DNA of 64,000 bases from NCBI RefSeq assembly GCF_029227915.1, contig NC_079879.1, positions 4,712,001-4,776,000 on the forward strand, in the 5' to 3' direction. The notes under the pieces were generated by a model. The model was not told the DNA's origin. It searched no databases and saw only the letters and a program-made list of their open reading frames with translations. Origin of the DNA: Hydractinia symbiolongicarpus (lineage: Eukaryota; Cnidaria; Hydrozoa; Anthoathecata; Hydractiniidae). Below, piece by piece: positions 24,907 to 38,900 of the stretch; position 1 is the stretch's first letter; every line of letters starts with the position of its first letter. Position numbers and translations under genes: made by a program.

Positions 24907-27900
24907 GGCAAAACACACCAGTAATTTTTAACTCCGTTTGTATACTTTTTGTTTGTCTAAAAAGTTAAAGAAAGAAAAACAGATTAAGCAGCCATTTCAC
25001 AAAAACATTATAAATACCATCATATCAAAACTAATTGGATAACAGCATTTTCTTAACTCCTTTCTTTATTAAAATCTCTCGCCAAGTTACACGATATATT
25101 TTCTCGTAATAATAATAAAACGACTCAGTTAGAAGATGCGTAGACTTGTTGAATGGTCACCGTTAAGAGTACAAAAAAAATCGCAAAGATTAATTAGGCA
25201 AACGTAAACAAAAAGACAAAAGAACTTGTTTGTTTACATAAGTGTATGCGATTATAAAGTTTGCTAAGTCAACACCACAACTAAAAACTGAAAAGAATCG
25301 TTATATTTACTTGCTGTGAATTTTTTTTGTGTGCCATATCAACAGATCACGAAAACTTGTTAGGAGTGAATAGGTATCGAAGGTTTCTGTTGATATTGTA
25401 AATAACACAAAAAGATGCTGTTAATTTGTCATGATACTAGCTTGTCATACTTAAACAAACAGGAAAGCAAACACAGCTTTGTATTCAAAAGATTTTCACA
25501 GCGGGAAACCAACACATTGCGTCAAGTCAGTTATATGGCATACCAATAAAAAAATTTTGTTGTTAAAATATCTGATCTCCACTTGGTTGTGACGTAATGA
25601 TGATCATTGTATGCGGAAATTTACAAATAGTCAAATAGTGAGAACATATCTCTTACTTGAAATAGAGTCTTAAGTTAATTTCTCTCCTGCAGATTTGAAT
25701 TTTCGAATGTCACCTAATGTTGGTCATTTATACTGAAAATTCACATCAATACGAGAAATAATCGGCTAAGATACGACGAAAAACAGAAATGATATAAAAG
25801 GAATTTTCTACAGTAGATATGACGTAAATATGACGTTGATGTGATGTTAATGTGACGTGATAATAATAGGAAAAATACTAAAGTGTTAACTTTTCAACAA
25901 AATATTCAAAAAGCGGATTCAACAAACCAAAAACAATTCAGGCTTCCACTGCTTTTGATTGTAAACTGTTAATTAGAACTCTTTGTTTAATAAGGAATGA
26001 ATAGAAGGGGAGGGATGTGAGTAGTAAGGGATTTGTGTTGCGTACAACTTGGATAAAAATATCTTTTAACACAAAAAACGACTGCATTTTTCATAAATGT
26101 TAATTTATGAGTACCCATGCTAGAACACATTGAATCTTATGATTAAATCAATGAACCTTATCAAGCAACGGTTTTTTGAGTCTTCAACAAACTAAAACAA
26201 TAAATAAAAATATAGATGGGAGAGGTGAAAAGTTTGTGTTATTTTATTATCGACACCTGAACTAATTAATTAGCGTTCCCATTATAACAAAATCCCATTA
26301 TGACTTTTCGCCACGTTTGAGGGAGTTGGACACTGCTAAAAAGAAGACCTAATTCTTTGCTAGATAATTAAAACTAGTTTTCGGTTACCGGTGTTTTGGG
26401 TGCTTTTAGCATGCCTTAGTGATGAGGCGTTTAGATAATATCGAGCAAACGCTGCAAAATTATTCTTTAACCTAACCGGAAGAGTCCATAACACTCTTTT
26501 TCGTATTCCCGTTGAAATCCCGTTACTATTTAGTTCTTCAACAAACCCGAACAAAATCATTTTTAAACGTATATTTCCTATGAAAATAACGCAATAAAAA
26601 ATTCTATAAAATAAACACGCTTTCATATTTGAACAACGAAGTTTGCAAAAATCGATATGTCAAAAAGTTTTAAGGTAAAAAATGAAAAATCTATTGTGTT
26701 GCAGATGCCGAAGATTTATTATCGCCTTTGGTTTCATTCAATGGTGTGAAGGGAAAATTAACGTGTTTTGAATTTGTTTCTTTTGAATCCAGCTAGTTGC
26801 ATATTAAAAGCTTATTTTTTTAAACAAAGAGTTTTACGTTATTGATAAGTTGTTGCTGATATTCAAAATGTGTAAAATATTTATAACGTCTTTTTTTTTT
26901 AAAGAAGTCGTTCTCTCAATTCTTCTTTTAAAAAACGCGACTGTCTCTGTTCGTTTTTTGATTTGAATCATGGCAATATTTTAAACAACTAATTAGCTTG
27001 TGAGATTGCTGAAAAATTAAAAACGAGACTGTACAGAAATGCTAGTGTTTCTTATTACAAAGGTAACAGAGTCAAGTGAAATATTTTTAGTATCGAGTTA
27101 TGCAATATAAATTCATTATCATCGAATAGTTATGAGTCTATTTTTTAGAAAAGGACGCACTTTAGAAAAATATTAAATTGAAAATAAAAAATATAAAAAG
27201 AACGTCGAAAAATACCTTGTTTTTAATTCGCCCAACCTTCTGACGACAACAGAGATTTATTCTTTTGCGTCTTCACAGTCTTCCCTCATATCTACTCTAC
27301 AAACAGGCGCCAGTACACGAGCTTCTTAAACAAACAATTTATTGACAACATGGTCAGATTTCAACAAAGTAAAAGTGAACAATAACCAGATTTTTTTTAA
27401 AACATTAGATACACGTTTTTTGTAACCACAAATACTGGTGTTTCTTATATTTTAGTCAATCGCTTGATAGAATTCGTTTAATTTTGGAGCCGTTAAAAAA
27501 GTAATTCTTATGATTTTTATACATTAGTCAATACAATATATTTTCGCATTTTCACATTTCCCTGTTTCCGAAAGTGCTCTCCACCAAAACACTTATAGTT
27601 CTTTCCTTTCTTTAATTGATGTTGACCCCTTGTTGTTGTTTTTTTGCTTTTGTGCCCCTTTTTATAAAACCAAAGGTTACATCTGGGTCATAAGCGTATC
27701 CACACGAAAATAATGGTGAAAATCTGCTCCCAATATTTCCGCCATTTTCTTGATGATAATATGGCGTACCTACCTCTACTCGAAAAACCGCAAAAACAAT
27801 AAGAAATTAATCTAAGTTATTTTATATTTGTGTGTGGTCGTTGTTATTTGATTTGATTATCAGTAATTTAAAAATACAAGAAAACTAAATATTGCATAAT

Positions 27901-28095
27901 ATTTATTAATAATAAGGCTATTACACATATCTCTGGGCGCACTAGAACGGTCAAAACGCCTCGGCGCAAAAAGAACGCCCTTTTTGTATAAAACATCTGC
28001 AACAAAGTACGGCTAATATCAATCCTTTAAAACTACTTTCAAGCTCTCCATCGCAGCCGTTTAGTATCGCGAAGAAGAAAGGAAGTGACACAGAG
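24907..28095. other. Non-genic region upstream of the VPS10 receptor
   Basis: About 3.2 kb without a supported gene. It should include the promoter of the minus-strand VPS10 gene. The notable item is an 11-bp-periodic cluster of GACGT half-sites at 25818-25862. Sequence near 27930-28090 is richer in CG and could be a plus-strand promoter for the TBC gene or its 5' exon. Confidence 0.4.
25818..25862. promoter_or_regulatory. Four GACGT/GATGT half-sites at 11-bp spacing
   Basis: GACGT starts at 25821, 25832 and 25854, and GATGT at 25843, an exact 11-bp period, close to one helical turn. Each resembles half of a CRE (TGACG). The cluster lies about 910 bp upstream of the VPS10 receptor ATG (minus strand). 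A bZIP-binding role is inference only; an 11-bp minisatellite is the simple alternative. Confidence 0.35.
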
Positions 28096-28299
28096 ATGAC
28101 AGAACAGAACAGATTGTTTGAAGAATTACTTTTAGCAGCACCCATTAGGTTGTATATTGGACAGACATGTTATTCCAACAACGACTTATTGTTTCAAGCT
28201 CTAAAAAATAGTGATTTGATCCCTAAAATCCTATTAATATGCAGTCAGAGAAAACTTCTAATTATGCTGACAGTATATATACTATGCTGCCTTTATTAA
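28096..28299 (+). CDS. Doubtful small open frame, possible 5' exon
   Basis: A 67-codon frame begins MTEQNRLFEELLLAAPIRLY in a GC-richer spot that could be a promoter region. A weak donor (ATTAG|GTTGTA, after 28148) would leave phase 2, which does not match an acceptor I can see before the TBC gene's first long exon (TTAG at 29931-29934 would need phase 1). I do not recognise the peptide. It may be a 5' exon of the TBC gene, a tiny independent gene, or chance. Confidence 0.15.
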   Translation: MTEQNRLFEELLLAAPIRLYIGQTCYSNNDLLFQALKNSDLIPKILLICSQRKLLIMLTVYILCCLY

Positions 28300-29957
28300 A
28301 AGTCTAAATAAGCAAATAACAGCATAACTATGATGTATTTTACTTGAATGCTAATATATGTGGGTTAAATAGTCTAAACATAGCCCGAAACTTCTAACCA
28401 ACGAGCTATACCACTGCTAAATTATATGCATTAAAGAATCAGGAATCAAGCAAATAGCTATATAACACCAATAACCAATATTTAACCCATCGTTTCTTCA
28501 TCGTCCATCATTTTGTGTTGTTTTTTCTTTACATTAACAGGGATATTTTTGTCTGATTGAGGTTACTGGAAGGACATCACAAATATTTGGTGTAAGAGTC
28601 ACCTCTAAGAGCGACCTTATTTTTTAACCAATTTTGGATAGTTGAAAAAGCTTAGAATGACAAAAATATCCAATTTTTGTTTTCCTAACGCAACGCTATT
28701 AATAACCATTATGATTGTGCTTCGTTTACATAAAATGTCAGCTAGGACATCAATAATTCTGCAAGGCTTCTGCAGAACTACCTGCAGGAGCTCACATTAA
28801 ATTATGAACAAAGAAAGCTATTATAAAATATTGGTGTTTAAGGGTAGGTGGTGAAGACTAGATCTGCATACAATTTCTTTATTATTTTCAATCTTTTATT
28901 TGCCTACTGATGGAGATTGTTGGCTTGTTTGTCAGATTTGGCTAAAACCGTGTGTTGTGTTTATATAATTATTGAATCAAAATTCATTGTTTATATCAGC
29001 CCGTAAAATGTACCCTGTCATGATGTGCTACCATTTGTTATGCCTTGTTTATTCAATTTCTTTGCTCACTTGTCCAGTCCCGTGTCTTATTGTCTCGTAT
29101 GTCCCACTTGTATCATTACTTGATCTTAGGGACTTCATGTCAATTACTTTATATAGTATGTTTTTTACATTTTTCGCTCATTCCATCAAATCACAAAACT
29201 GAGCAGTCACAAGATAACTTTATACAAAAAGTATCAAACAATTTTTTACACATGTCAAAATTTCAAGAAACTTTTCAGCGTAATCCTTAAGTCGCAGTCT
29301 TATTTGCTATGGTTAGCCCTTGATTAACCCCATGTCAGGTTTCTTATAAAAAAAGGAAAATTTGGCAAAACTTAAACTAACGGCAGAAAAGTCTACAATT
29401 TTTCAGCTGAATTAGGAAAATAGCAGACTAAACTAGAACTCTTAAGAAAGAAAAGACCCTTCATTTCCAAAAGCAATATAAAGCAATACTCATACTACTA
29501 ACTAGCACTAGTATCAGGGAATGTAAAACTGAAAACAAAGTTTTTGAACGTTGGTTGGATGTCCTGTACAGGTGGTTAATGACTACTAACTTAAGGAACT
29601 GTGAAGAAACTTTTAGCCTTAAAATCTAAAAATAAGAAACTTGTGCCTCAATAGGGAAAGCTGGTTTCTTATAAAAAAAGCGTGTATTAGTTTCACTATT
29701 AAAATGGTAATTTGGTGCAAGTAATTAATGCATCTTTTGCATCACATGTAAAATCTCTTGTTTAAAATTTTCGATCACCATTTTTAAAAGAAAATTGTAT
29801 ACTTTCAATTTCTCCTATGTTATTGTCATTGTATTATCATCATGATTTAAAAGGCTAAGTAGAAATTAACAGTAACACTATGTTTATATTTATGGTATTT
29901 AACTATAACACAATCTACTTTTATCACTAATTAGATTATTATACCAATGAATGTATA
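28300..29957. other. Non-genic region before the TBC gene
   Basis: No supported gene in 1.6 kb. Overlapping short frames near 28972-29290 are hydrophobic but lack family features. It may be an intron or 5' UTR of the TBC gene. Confidence 0.4.
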
Positions 29958-32900
29958 ATGACACAAACCTTAGTGGAAGAGAGCCAGTTGTTGAAAAAGT
30001 CATGTACAGAATCTAGCCTTGAAAAAGATGATTGTATATTGGAAAATTTTTCATTGATTCAGAACGAGAGCCAACCTATTGAAAATAAATTAGTAGCAGG
30101 CTCTTATGAACAACCTACAGATGATGATGAGCAAAGTGATGAATTTTTTGACTGCAATTCTGAGCAGCATGACGATGATTCAACAAAGGGGCAAAATATT
30201 GCAGACAAAGATATTAATGACTTTTGTAGTTGTAACAATATAAAGACAAATTTAGATAAACCATACATCAATGGTTCTAGAAAAAACTTATACCCATATG
30301 TTGTTGTGAATCCTTCTCATGAAGCCATTGATATAGACAGTGATGAAGAAGACTACCAACTTCGAATGTGTCGAAATAATGACAGTGGGCAAGGTTCAAG
30401 TGTAGAGACATCTTCTATTAAAAGTACCACACACGAATCTTATCATGTAGAAACTATTACAGACACCTCACAAAATAATAGTAGAAGCAAAAATGATGAT
30501 ACTAAGTCAAAGTTGGACAATAATATTATTGATGTTTTGCAAGACATTGACTTATCAACAGAACCATCATTACCAGTTCATCGAACTTCTAGTTTTATTA
30601 GTAGAAAAATTCCAGAAGCCAATGCAAAAATAACAAATAGCAATTTTACAGATATTCCACTTAATCCTCCCTCTCCTAGCAAAATGCTTAACACATATAC
30701 ACCTCCAAAAAACTCTTCTGATCATATTGATGGATTGTCTCATGAACACCCATTCAAACCACCTGCTGTCATGGACACACCACCAAAGACTGGGTAAGTA
30801 TTTATGAAAGTTTTTCATTTTTTCTTCCTTAAATCTTTATATATAATTAAATTTTAACAAGAAGCCCTGGGGGCTCTAAGAATTTCCGCACGCTACCAAA
30901 ATATTTGATGAAAACCTACTAATTCGTTGTGTTATTGTGCCAAACATTCGAAGGGGTTTGGTGCATGAACCTCTGAAGATAAAACCCATCAGTGACATTA
31001 TATCTTACAACAAACGCAAACAAAACAAAACGTGTCATAATAAACTCACATTTTAAAAGAAATTGCTAACAAAAAATACAGCCTATCATTCATGGTTAAA
31101 AGTCTTGCGATTGAGACGTTTATGGTCTTAAATGGCATTAGTTGACAAAAAATCAAAATTTTGATGTCACCATCATGTTCAGCATACTTTATTTGTTTAC
31201 TGTGCCAAATTTTGTTAAAAATAAAGTAGTTTTAATTTTTGCACCAATTTTGGCCTGAAATGAAATTTAGGAAAGAGAAATCAAAATTTTGATGTCACCA
31301 TCATGTTCAGCATACTTTATTTGTTAACCGTGCCAGATTTAGCCGAAAATGAAGTGGTTTTAATTTTTGGACCAATTTTGGCCTAAAATGACATTTAGGT
31401 GACAAAACTCAAAATTATTATGTCACCATTATGTTCAGCATACTTTTTTGTTAACTGTGCCAAATTTTGTCGAAAACAAATACCAATTTTGGCCTGAAGC
31501 GTCAATACTAGACTTCCCAGTAGTTAAGGAGCTTGGGTACGACGTTTACATCTGTGATGGACCAACGTGAAATCCCAGGGTCGATTTTTTCTCAAAAAAT
31601 GCTCCGAAAGAAAAAAACGACGGTTTTAAAGAATTTCCTACGCCTTTCTGTGACGGACCAACGTGAAATCCCAGGGTCGATTTTTTCTCAAAAAATGCTT
31701 TTTAAAGAATTTTCTACGCCTTCAGGCGCGGAAATTCAACTAATATTTTACACTATTAGCAAACTGAAAGCAATTGTTCATCATGTAAAAAAAACTTGAT
31801 TTTGAAAAAAAAAAATCCTCTGCAGCAGGAGAATCTTACAGATTATAAATCCTATTTCAGACACAGTGTGGTAATTAACTACATATTTAACTTGCATGGT
31901 AATTAAAGACAAATATTTTTAGAATTTTTATTGCTTCAACAGCCAAACATGTCTAACTAAAATATTTTGATTTTAACATTCAAGTGCTTGTACATGTGAA
32001 CATTTGGAAGCAAGCACTTAACCTGTTTTACTATCACTTTGTAACAGAAAAAGTTTTGCCATATGCATTTCTATGGGCATCCTTGTGCAAGCTTTTAGTT
32101 TTAATTCTGCAAACTTTAGGGTTACTGTTTGATGAGCTTGTAAGGAATGACAAGTTCAGCAAATATTTTGTTGTAGCCAGTAGTATTTCCAGGAACACCT
32201 GTAACTGACAATATTTGCAAAATGTTAAACTAAATTCAATAAGTTATCTATCAGAATTAAAATTTTTGGAAGAGACAACTTTTCAACTTACACACTATAT
32301 TTATTTATTCACTACATTTTTTTTCTTTGACAATATTCGGCTAAATAAGACAGTTTTTTACTTTCAAAAAATATTTAAACAAATGTTTTTCTGAGGCAGG
32401 TCAAAATTACCAGCCAAGTTAATTTTTTTGTCTTTATCCTATGCACTGTGCAAAAGCTGCTCCATTGGTCAAATAAATATGTAGAGCAAGGGAATTTCCT
32501 GTTGGTACATTTTTTTAAATCAAGGAAATTTTTTACAATTATTGTTGCTCAGGGGAAATCAAGTCGACCTGCTATTGTACAGGCCTGACTGATCTATATT
32601 TACATTTTCTTCAAACGTTTCTCTGCCACTGATACTAGGGGCAGTGGGGGTGGCTGATTCAGCCTACCCTCCTGTCCAATTTTTTCATAACTCTTTATTT
32701 AATTTTCCGAAAATCTCTTTTTTTAAAAAATGTGTCGAAGTGTTGGCTTGCCAATCAATTTCTTGAGTTGAGTGAAAATTTTTAGATTTTTTTCTTTTTA
32801 AAAATCTATTTTTTATAACCTTTAAGTGGTTTATTATTGCAACATCATTTTTTGTTTATCACATTAGCGTTAAAAATTACAAATCAATTATAGAAATATT

Positions 32901-35900
32901 TCATAAATCTCAAATTTAAAGCTAATTTTTTCTGACATCAGCAATTTTTTGTCTGGGTAAACATTTGTGGTAAGTTTCATGCCTATTGGACAACAGAATT
33001 TACAAAGGAGGGAGGGGCAATCAGCATCCCCCTAGCACTGCCGAGCCCCCAAATAGTCCAGCAGGAATAGGGTTAAGCAGCTAAATTTTGAAAAATGAAT
33101 TAATTTATAAGCGCACTCATAAGATTCTGTATTGATAAGAAAAACAAAAACTGATGAGAATTTGAAAAACTAAAATAGTTTTTAATGAATAAAATCTTTT
33201 TTATTTCTTAGACATTATAAGACATTATATGTATATTGGTTGCACACGAAGAAAAAAAAGAACACAAGAAATTGCTTTATGCGCTATATTTTGTTGTTGA
33301 GAAACTTTTCAAGAGTGGTCCACTGAGCACAATATCGGTTAAAAAATAAGGAATGATGAACACCATAAATTCAAAATTATACTCATTTTTGCTAATATAA
33401 CCAAAAATATTAAAGTGATTGTTTATTAAAAAGCTATAGTGAAATCCAAGTACTGGTAAAAAACAGAAATATGTAGATAAAAGAAAGTAAAAAGATTTTT
33501 ATTGATTCTGAGAATCAAGCCTAAAGAAGACAGTGTCATATACGAAACAGGACTTGTATTGTCTTATAATAATGTTGACATGTGTTGTAAGCATTATTAT
33601 AACACTAGTCGGTGCCCCGTGGCAAAATCCACAGATGCGCCCGTCTTTTTATACAGCTTGCATGTGATGTACTTGCTGTATCATTTTGTGTGACAGGCAA
33701 ATGTATACGGGTATTATAATATAGATATAGATTTTTTTTTGGAAAAAAAATTGCAAAAAAGTTGATTCTACAATGTTTCATATTTTCCTAACTTGCAAAA
33801 ATAAATCAATCATTTAAAAAAGAAGATGACGTTTATATCTGTGTCAATTAATTTGATAATTATTCTTAAGATCTACAAAAATCATGAATATTTAATGTAC
33901 AAAATATCCTTATGAACCACAATGCAAAAGGTAAGTGTTCTCACAAGTCCAGCAAGTTTAAACTTAAACCATGCTAACTCTGGGTAAAAATAATTTGGAA
34001 CAAGAGCTATGTTTATGCTAACTGTCTATATTGTGGGGTTCACTTTAGCATAGAGCATGGTTAGTATAAAAATAAAGCATGCTTTGACTAGCAAGTTTCC
34101 CATAACATCAAAGGGAGAGTTGTAAACATAATTTAAAACAAAACGTTCATGTTGTTGTTTTTCTCAAATACGAATGAACTTAACTCCATAATACCCGCTC
34201 AAAATCCTCACTTTTAATACTTAAATATTTGCGCATAATTTTTGTTCTATTGTTTCATGTACTTATAACAGCTATAGCAAAAGTAAAGAGTGCCTCGAAG
34301 CACTCTTTATTTTTGCTTTATTTAAAGCATGTTTAAAGCAAGTAAGCATAATTTAAAAGACATTTCAATAAAGCAGAAATGCGATCACATTATTAAGCAT
34401 GCTTTAAATTGTGCTTTAAATTTATAGCATGCTTTTAAAATTCTAGTATGAACCCCTCCCCATTGTGTGTGTCTAGCTATACTTCAAAAATTTATTGTGT
34501 TCTGGTTGTGAGATTATATGGAGATATAAGTTGCTTTGTGACAAATTGATCATGAAGTAGAGGTATAGATGAAACATAGAGGCTGGTTTACACCTGAAAT
34601 TAATTTAGTCTATTGTAAGTTCAGTGTTGTAGACTAAATAAATAAAAACATCAGAAATAATTTGATATGAAATTTTGAAACTCGAATCTTATTTGCTTTT
34701 ATGCTTTTTAAAGCACTAGTGAAATTTCTTTGTTGTTTTTTTTCACTAGAATTAAACTATGTATAAACTTGTTAAAACGTTGTGTCAAAACATGCACATG
34801 AAGTCCAAGTGGTTATTTACTGGCCTACTGGAAAAGTTTGGAAATGGCTTATTTACATTCTTGTAGAGAAAAGACATTTTTTTAATAACATATATTTTTA
34901 ATTAGTTTCATTGCCAAGTTCTTGGCTGGTGGTTAATAGGATTAGAAATTAACAAATATCCATCAATATATGTATTATTGTTGGATTGCTAGAAATAAGA
35001 TATACTTACTTTGCTCAAAAGTGAATTCTATAAATGATTAAATGAGATTAACTGATAGCCTAAAAATAGCTCAAATTTTGATCCAGTGTTAAAATTAACA
35101 ATTGACTTGTAAGGTTGTACATTATTATAAGGACAAAGGATTATGCAGAAGTTTCATTGTAAAAACAGAATTTATGGAGAAAGAGAAACACATTCATCCT
35201 CCTCCCCTCTCCCCCCTCTCTCCAATTCTGAGGCTATCAAAGAAGCATTGGGGATAGGACTAAGGAAATGCTTAATTAATTACTTATGGGACACTTTCGA
35301 AAAATTTAACATTTTTAGAAAGTAGTAAAAACTGTTTTTTACTTAATTTATAATTTAGGCTTCCGAAACGAAGTCACCAAAAATCTTGGAAAGTATTTGG
35401 TAAGGTTGTTGTACCAGTGTCTGTTAATCCCTCACTTAAGACAAGTCCTGGAAGTTTACGAAAGCAAAAGAAAGAAACGGTAGGTTCATCCACCACGGCG
35501 CTTATACTGGAAAACAGACCAGCTCATTTGCCACCAAAATCGCCAAAAGAAGAGCAAAGGCACAGAGAACAATATGCTGAAATGATTGCCTTGGCGAAAC
35601 GTAAAGAACTTAAGGACCAAGAAAACGAGAAAAAGAAATTGAAGGAGAGACGTAAATTAGAGGATCAGCTGTCCAATGTGGTCAAAGTATGGAAAGAAGA
35701 AATTATACCGAACTGGCAAACCTGGTAAATTTCTGCATTTTATTCAGGCACTTTTTTTAATGTGTTGCTTCCTGTTATGATATAGGCCGTACCAATAATT
35801 TTTGCCATTCTTGTTTTTATTCGTCGTAGTAAAAATTCGAAGAAGGTGAAAGATCTTTGGTGGAATGGTGTACCTCCAAGTGTCCGTGGTGTTGTTTGGA

Positions 35901-38900
35901 GCTTGGCTATAGGAAATGACCTACACATGACTCCTGGTAAGTAATTGACGTCCTGTTTTAAATTAAGCCAACGTGAAGGTTTGGGTAAACGCCTTAAAGA
36001 TAATATGTGATCGTGGGTTAAGCACTAAAATGAGTCAGCTATTTTCTGGGTAATGCCAACAATTTTCTTTAATAAACAATATGGTTTACTTACGACAACA
36101 ACAATGCCCTCGAAAAAAGCAAAATACCAGACACATGTGAGCGAACCACGAGGCAGGCTAGCTTAATTTATGAAGATGTCTAAGTTTTTCACTGTTAACT
36201 TTTTAAGTTGATGTTTTTAGGCGCGTTTGTATACAGTATGCTGCCATTTTAAAATTTTTTTAAGCTCGCTTTCACATGACTTTTTCTGTTGTTTAATTGT
36301 TGGATCTCCGCTGCTGACATCAGCATGTTGATTCCCTATTCCGTGATTATTAAAATTTTTGGTGCATTTATTCAAAAAAAAAAATTCATTTGAGATGAGA
36401 TTGCCTTTTTCACATTCCATTCCATTTCATTCCAGTATATTTCCAAGAAGTTTCGCAAAATAAGTTGTAATAAATTGTAGTCTCTTTTTTAGAACTGTTT
36501 GTGATATTTCAAGAACATGCAAAAGAAAGATCAAAAATGCAAAGAAATGTCGAACCGATAAACAGTGTTCACAATTCAGAAAGTTCGTTAGTAGTTAGTA
36601 AAGAAAACACGATTGGTTTAATATCATTGGATGTCTCTCGAACGTTTCCAGCTTTGTGCATTTTCCAGAAGGTTAGTAAAGCGAATTTATTTAATAAACA
36701 AAAAGTGTATATATTAAATACTTAACTTTTAAACTCCTTAATAGAAGAATTTATTTATGTAAATAAGTAAATGGAACTACACTTTAAAAAAAAACAGTCT
36801 ATAAGAAACCTTAGGCTCAGAAAGTCAAAATTTTAAGAAACTTTTGAGAAACTTAAGTAGGCTGAGAAATTCTCCAACATTAAGAAACTTATATACATAC
36901 AACAGAAAAAGGGGGAACAGAATAAAAAGTGTTTTTCATAAAGTAGATGTTTAAACATGCATCTATTTATAACAAACTAATTTATATATTACATCTTTCG
37001 TACGATACTGTGCTAACATAGCATATGTTGCTCATAAACCATAGCCCATACCTCATAAAAGCATTGTAAAGAAAAGTTTTTTTAAGAGACTTTTCAGACT
37101 CAAATTATCGAAATTTTAACCTTCAGGCTCAACGAAATGCTTAGGTGCCTCATAAAAAAACAACGTGTATTTTTGTCTATTTTTTTGTTTATTTCTTTTC
37201 TTGTTTTTTAGGGTGGTCCCTACCACGAACCTCTAAAAACTCTTCTTGCTGCATACACCTGTCACAGACCGGATGTAGGATATGTAAGTATATTTCTGTA
37301 CGTTTTAAATTACTGGTCTTTTTTTAATAAGAAACAAAAGGGTCTAAAACAGGGGTGTGACTCCATAAATTTTCAAAGAATCTCCTTTAAATGTAAAAAA
37401 CATCCAGGCTGAACCCAAAAAGTATGTTTCTTATAAAAAATGACTTTGGTAAGTTGTCTTTTTTGTTAGGTACAAGGCATGTCGTTTTTGGCTGCAATGC
37501 TTCTACTTAACATGGACCTTACTGAAGCTTTCATCTGTTTCACCAACTTGTTGAGTCGTTCTTGTCAAATGGCTTTCTTCACTGTCAACCAAGCATTGGT
37601 AAGACTTTTACATTCTTGGTTGTTTATAGATTTGAACAGTAGCAATCTCTCTCCTCACTGGGGTTAGGTCATATGACTTCTTTTTTGGTATCCTTGTATG
37701 TTAAGGAGGTAAATTATACAAACTGTATTGTGGTGAATATTTTAGTGTTATATACCGTGCAACTATAATTAAAACTAAAAGTGTAAACATCTCGTTTTAT
37801 TTTAAATTCACAAGCCTAAAAAAATGCGTTGTGTTTATTCTTGTCATAGTAGTAGATTCTTTTTGTTTAGATGGAAGCATACTATCGAACGTTTGATGTT
37901 CTTCTTGAAGAACAGCTCCCACGAGTTCATATGCATTTTAGGGGAGAAAATTTGAGTCATGATATATATCTTATCGACTGGTAAGTTTACTTATTTATAC
38001 TATTGTAATGTGAGAGTCTGAAACACTAAGAGACATGTATATCATACAATCAATAAATTTGCACAATGCTAGTAAGCTCTTGCCACGAAAAGGACCTTAT
38101 GTAGTGGTAGCGCATTCGGTTGGTATTCATAACGTTGTAGGTTCAAATTTCACTCCATTCTACTTACATGTAGTGTCTTACCTAACACAAATTTATTTTG
38201 GTGGCAGACAAGCGAATTGAAGAAATACTATACGTATATCTTGAAGTAACGTTGTAGTCGTTGGGAAGGAAGGGCCAGCCGTTAGGACCTTAAACTTCTT
38301 GTCGCTATTTCTGAGTCCGCAATTTAAAAGTTCTGTTTTTTTAGGATATTTACGCTGTTTAGCAAATCTTTACCTTTGGACACAGCCTGTCGTGTTTGGG
38401 ATTTATTTTGTAGAGATGGAGAAGAATTTTTATTTAGAACTGCACTCGGTATGTTTTTCAATCTCTTAAAATTATGCAGAAATTAAATTAAGACCTGAAG
38501 ATTGGGAATCACCTTCACATTTCTAGTATTGCTTATCTTACAATTTTTCAGACTGCTTCTTCTTCCACACTAATTGAGGAAATTGAGGAGTTGGGATTAA
38601 CTACATTGTTCCATTTAACTATGTGTCTTTTTTAGGGAAATATTTTTGTTAAATCCTCTATTTTTGCATATTGACACTTACCAGCCAGTGATATATTTTT
38701 TAATCTTTAGGGATTCTACTGATGCACGAAGAGGCACTTTTGGAAATGGAATTCTTTCGATTAGCGCAATATCTTACAAAACTCTCCAACACAATCACAG
38801 CTGACGAATTATTTCAGTACATTGAAAAAATTAACTTCTCCAAATCTAAATTCCAGCAAACTCTTCAAACTTTCAAATCACGCGCCAAATCTTACTTACC

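Noticed and set aside
30570-30818. Minus-strand frame over the first TBC exon
   Set aside because: Antisense shadow of the conserved plus-strand coding exon.
31984-32208. 74-codon frame in TBC intron 1
   Set aside because: No homology, no supported splice sites, and it lies within a large repeat-rich intron.
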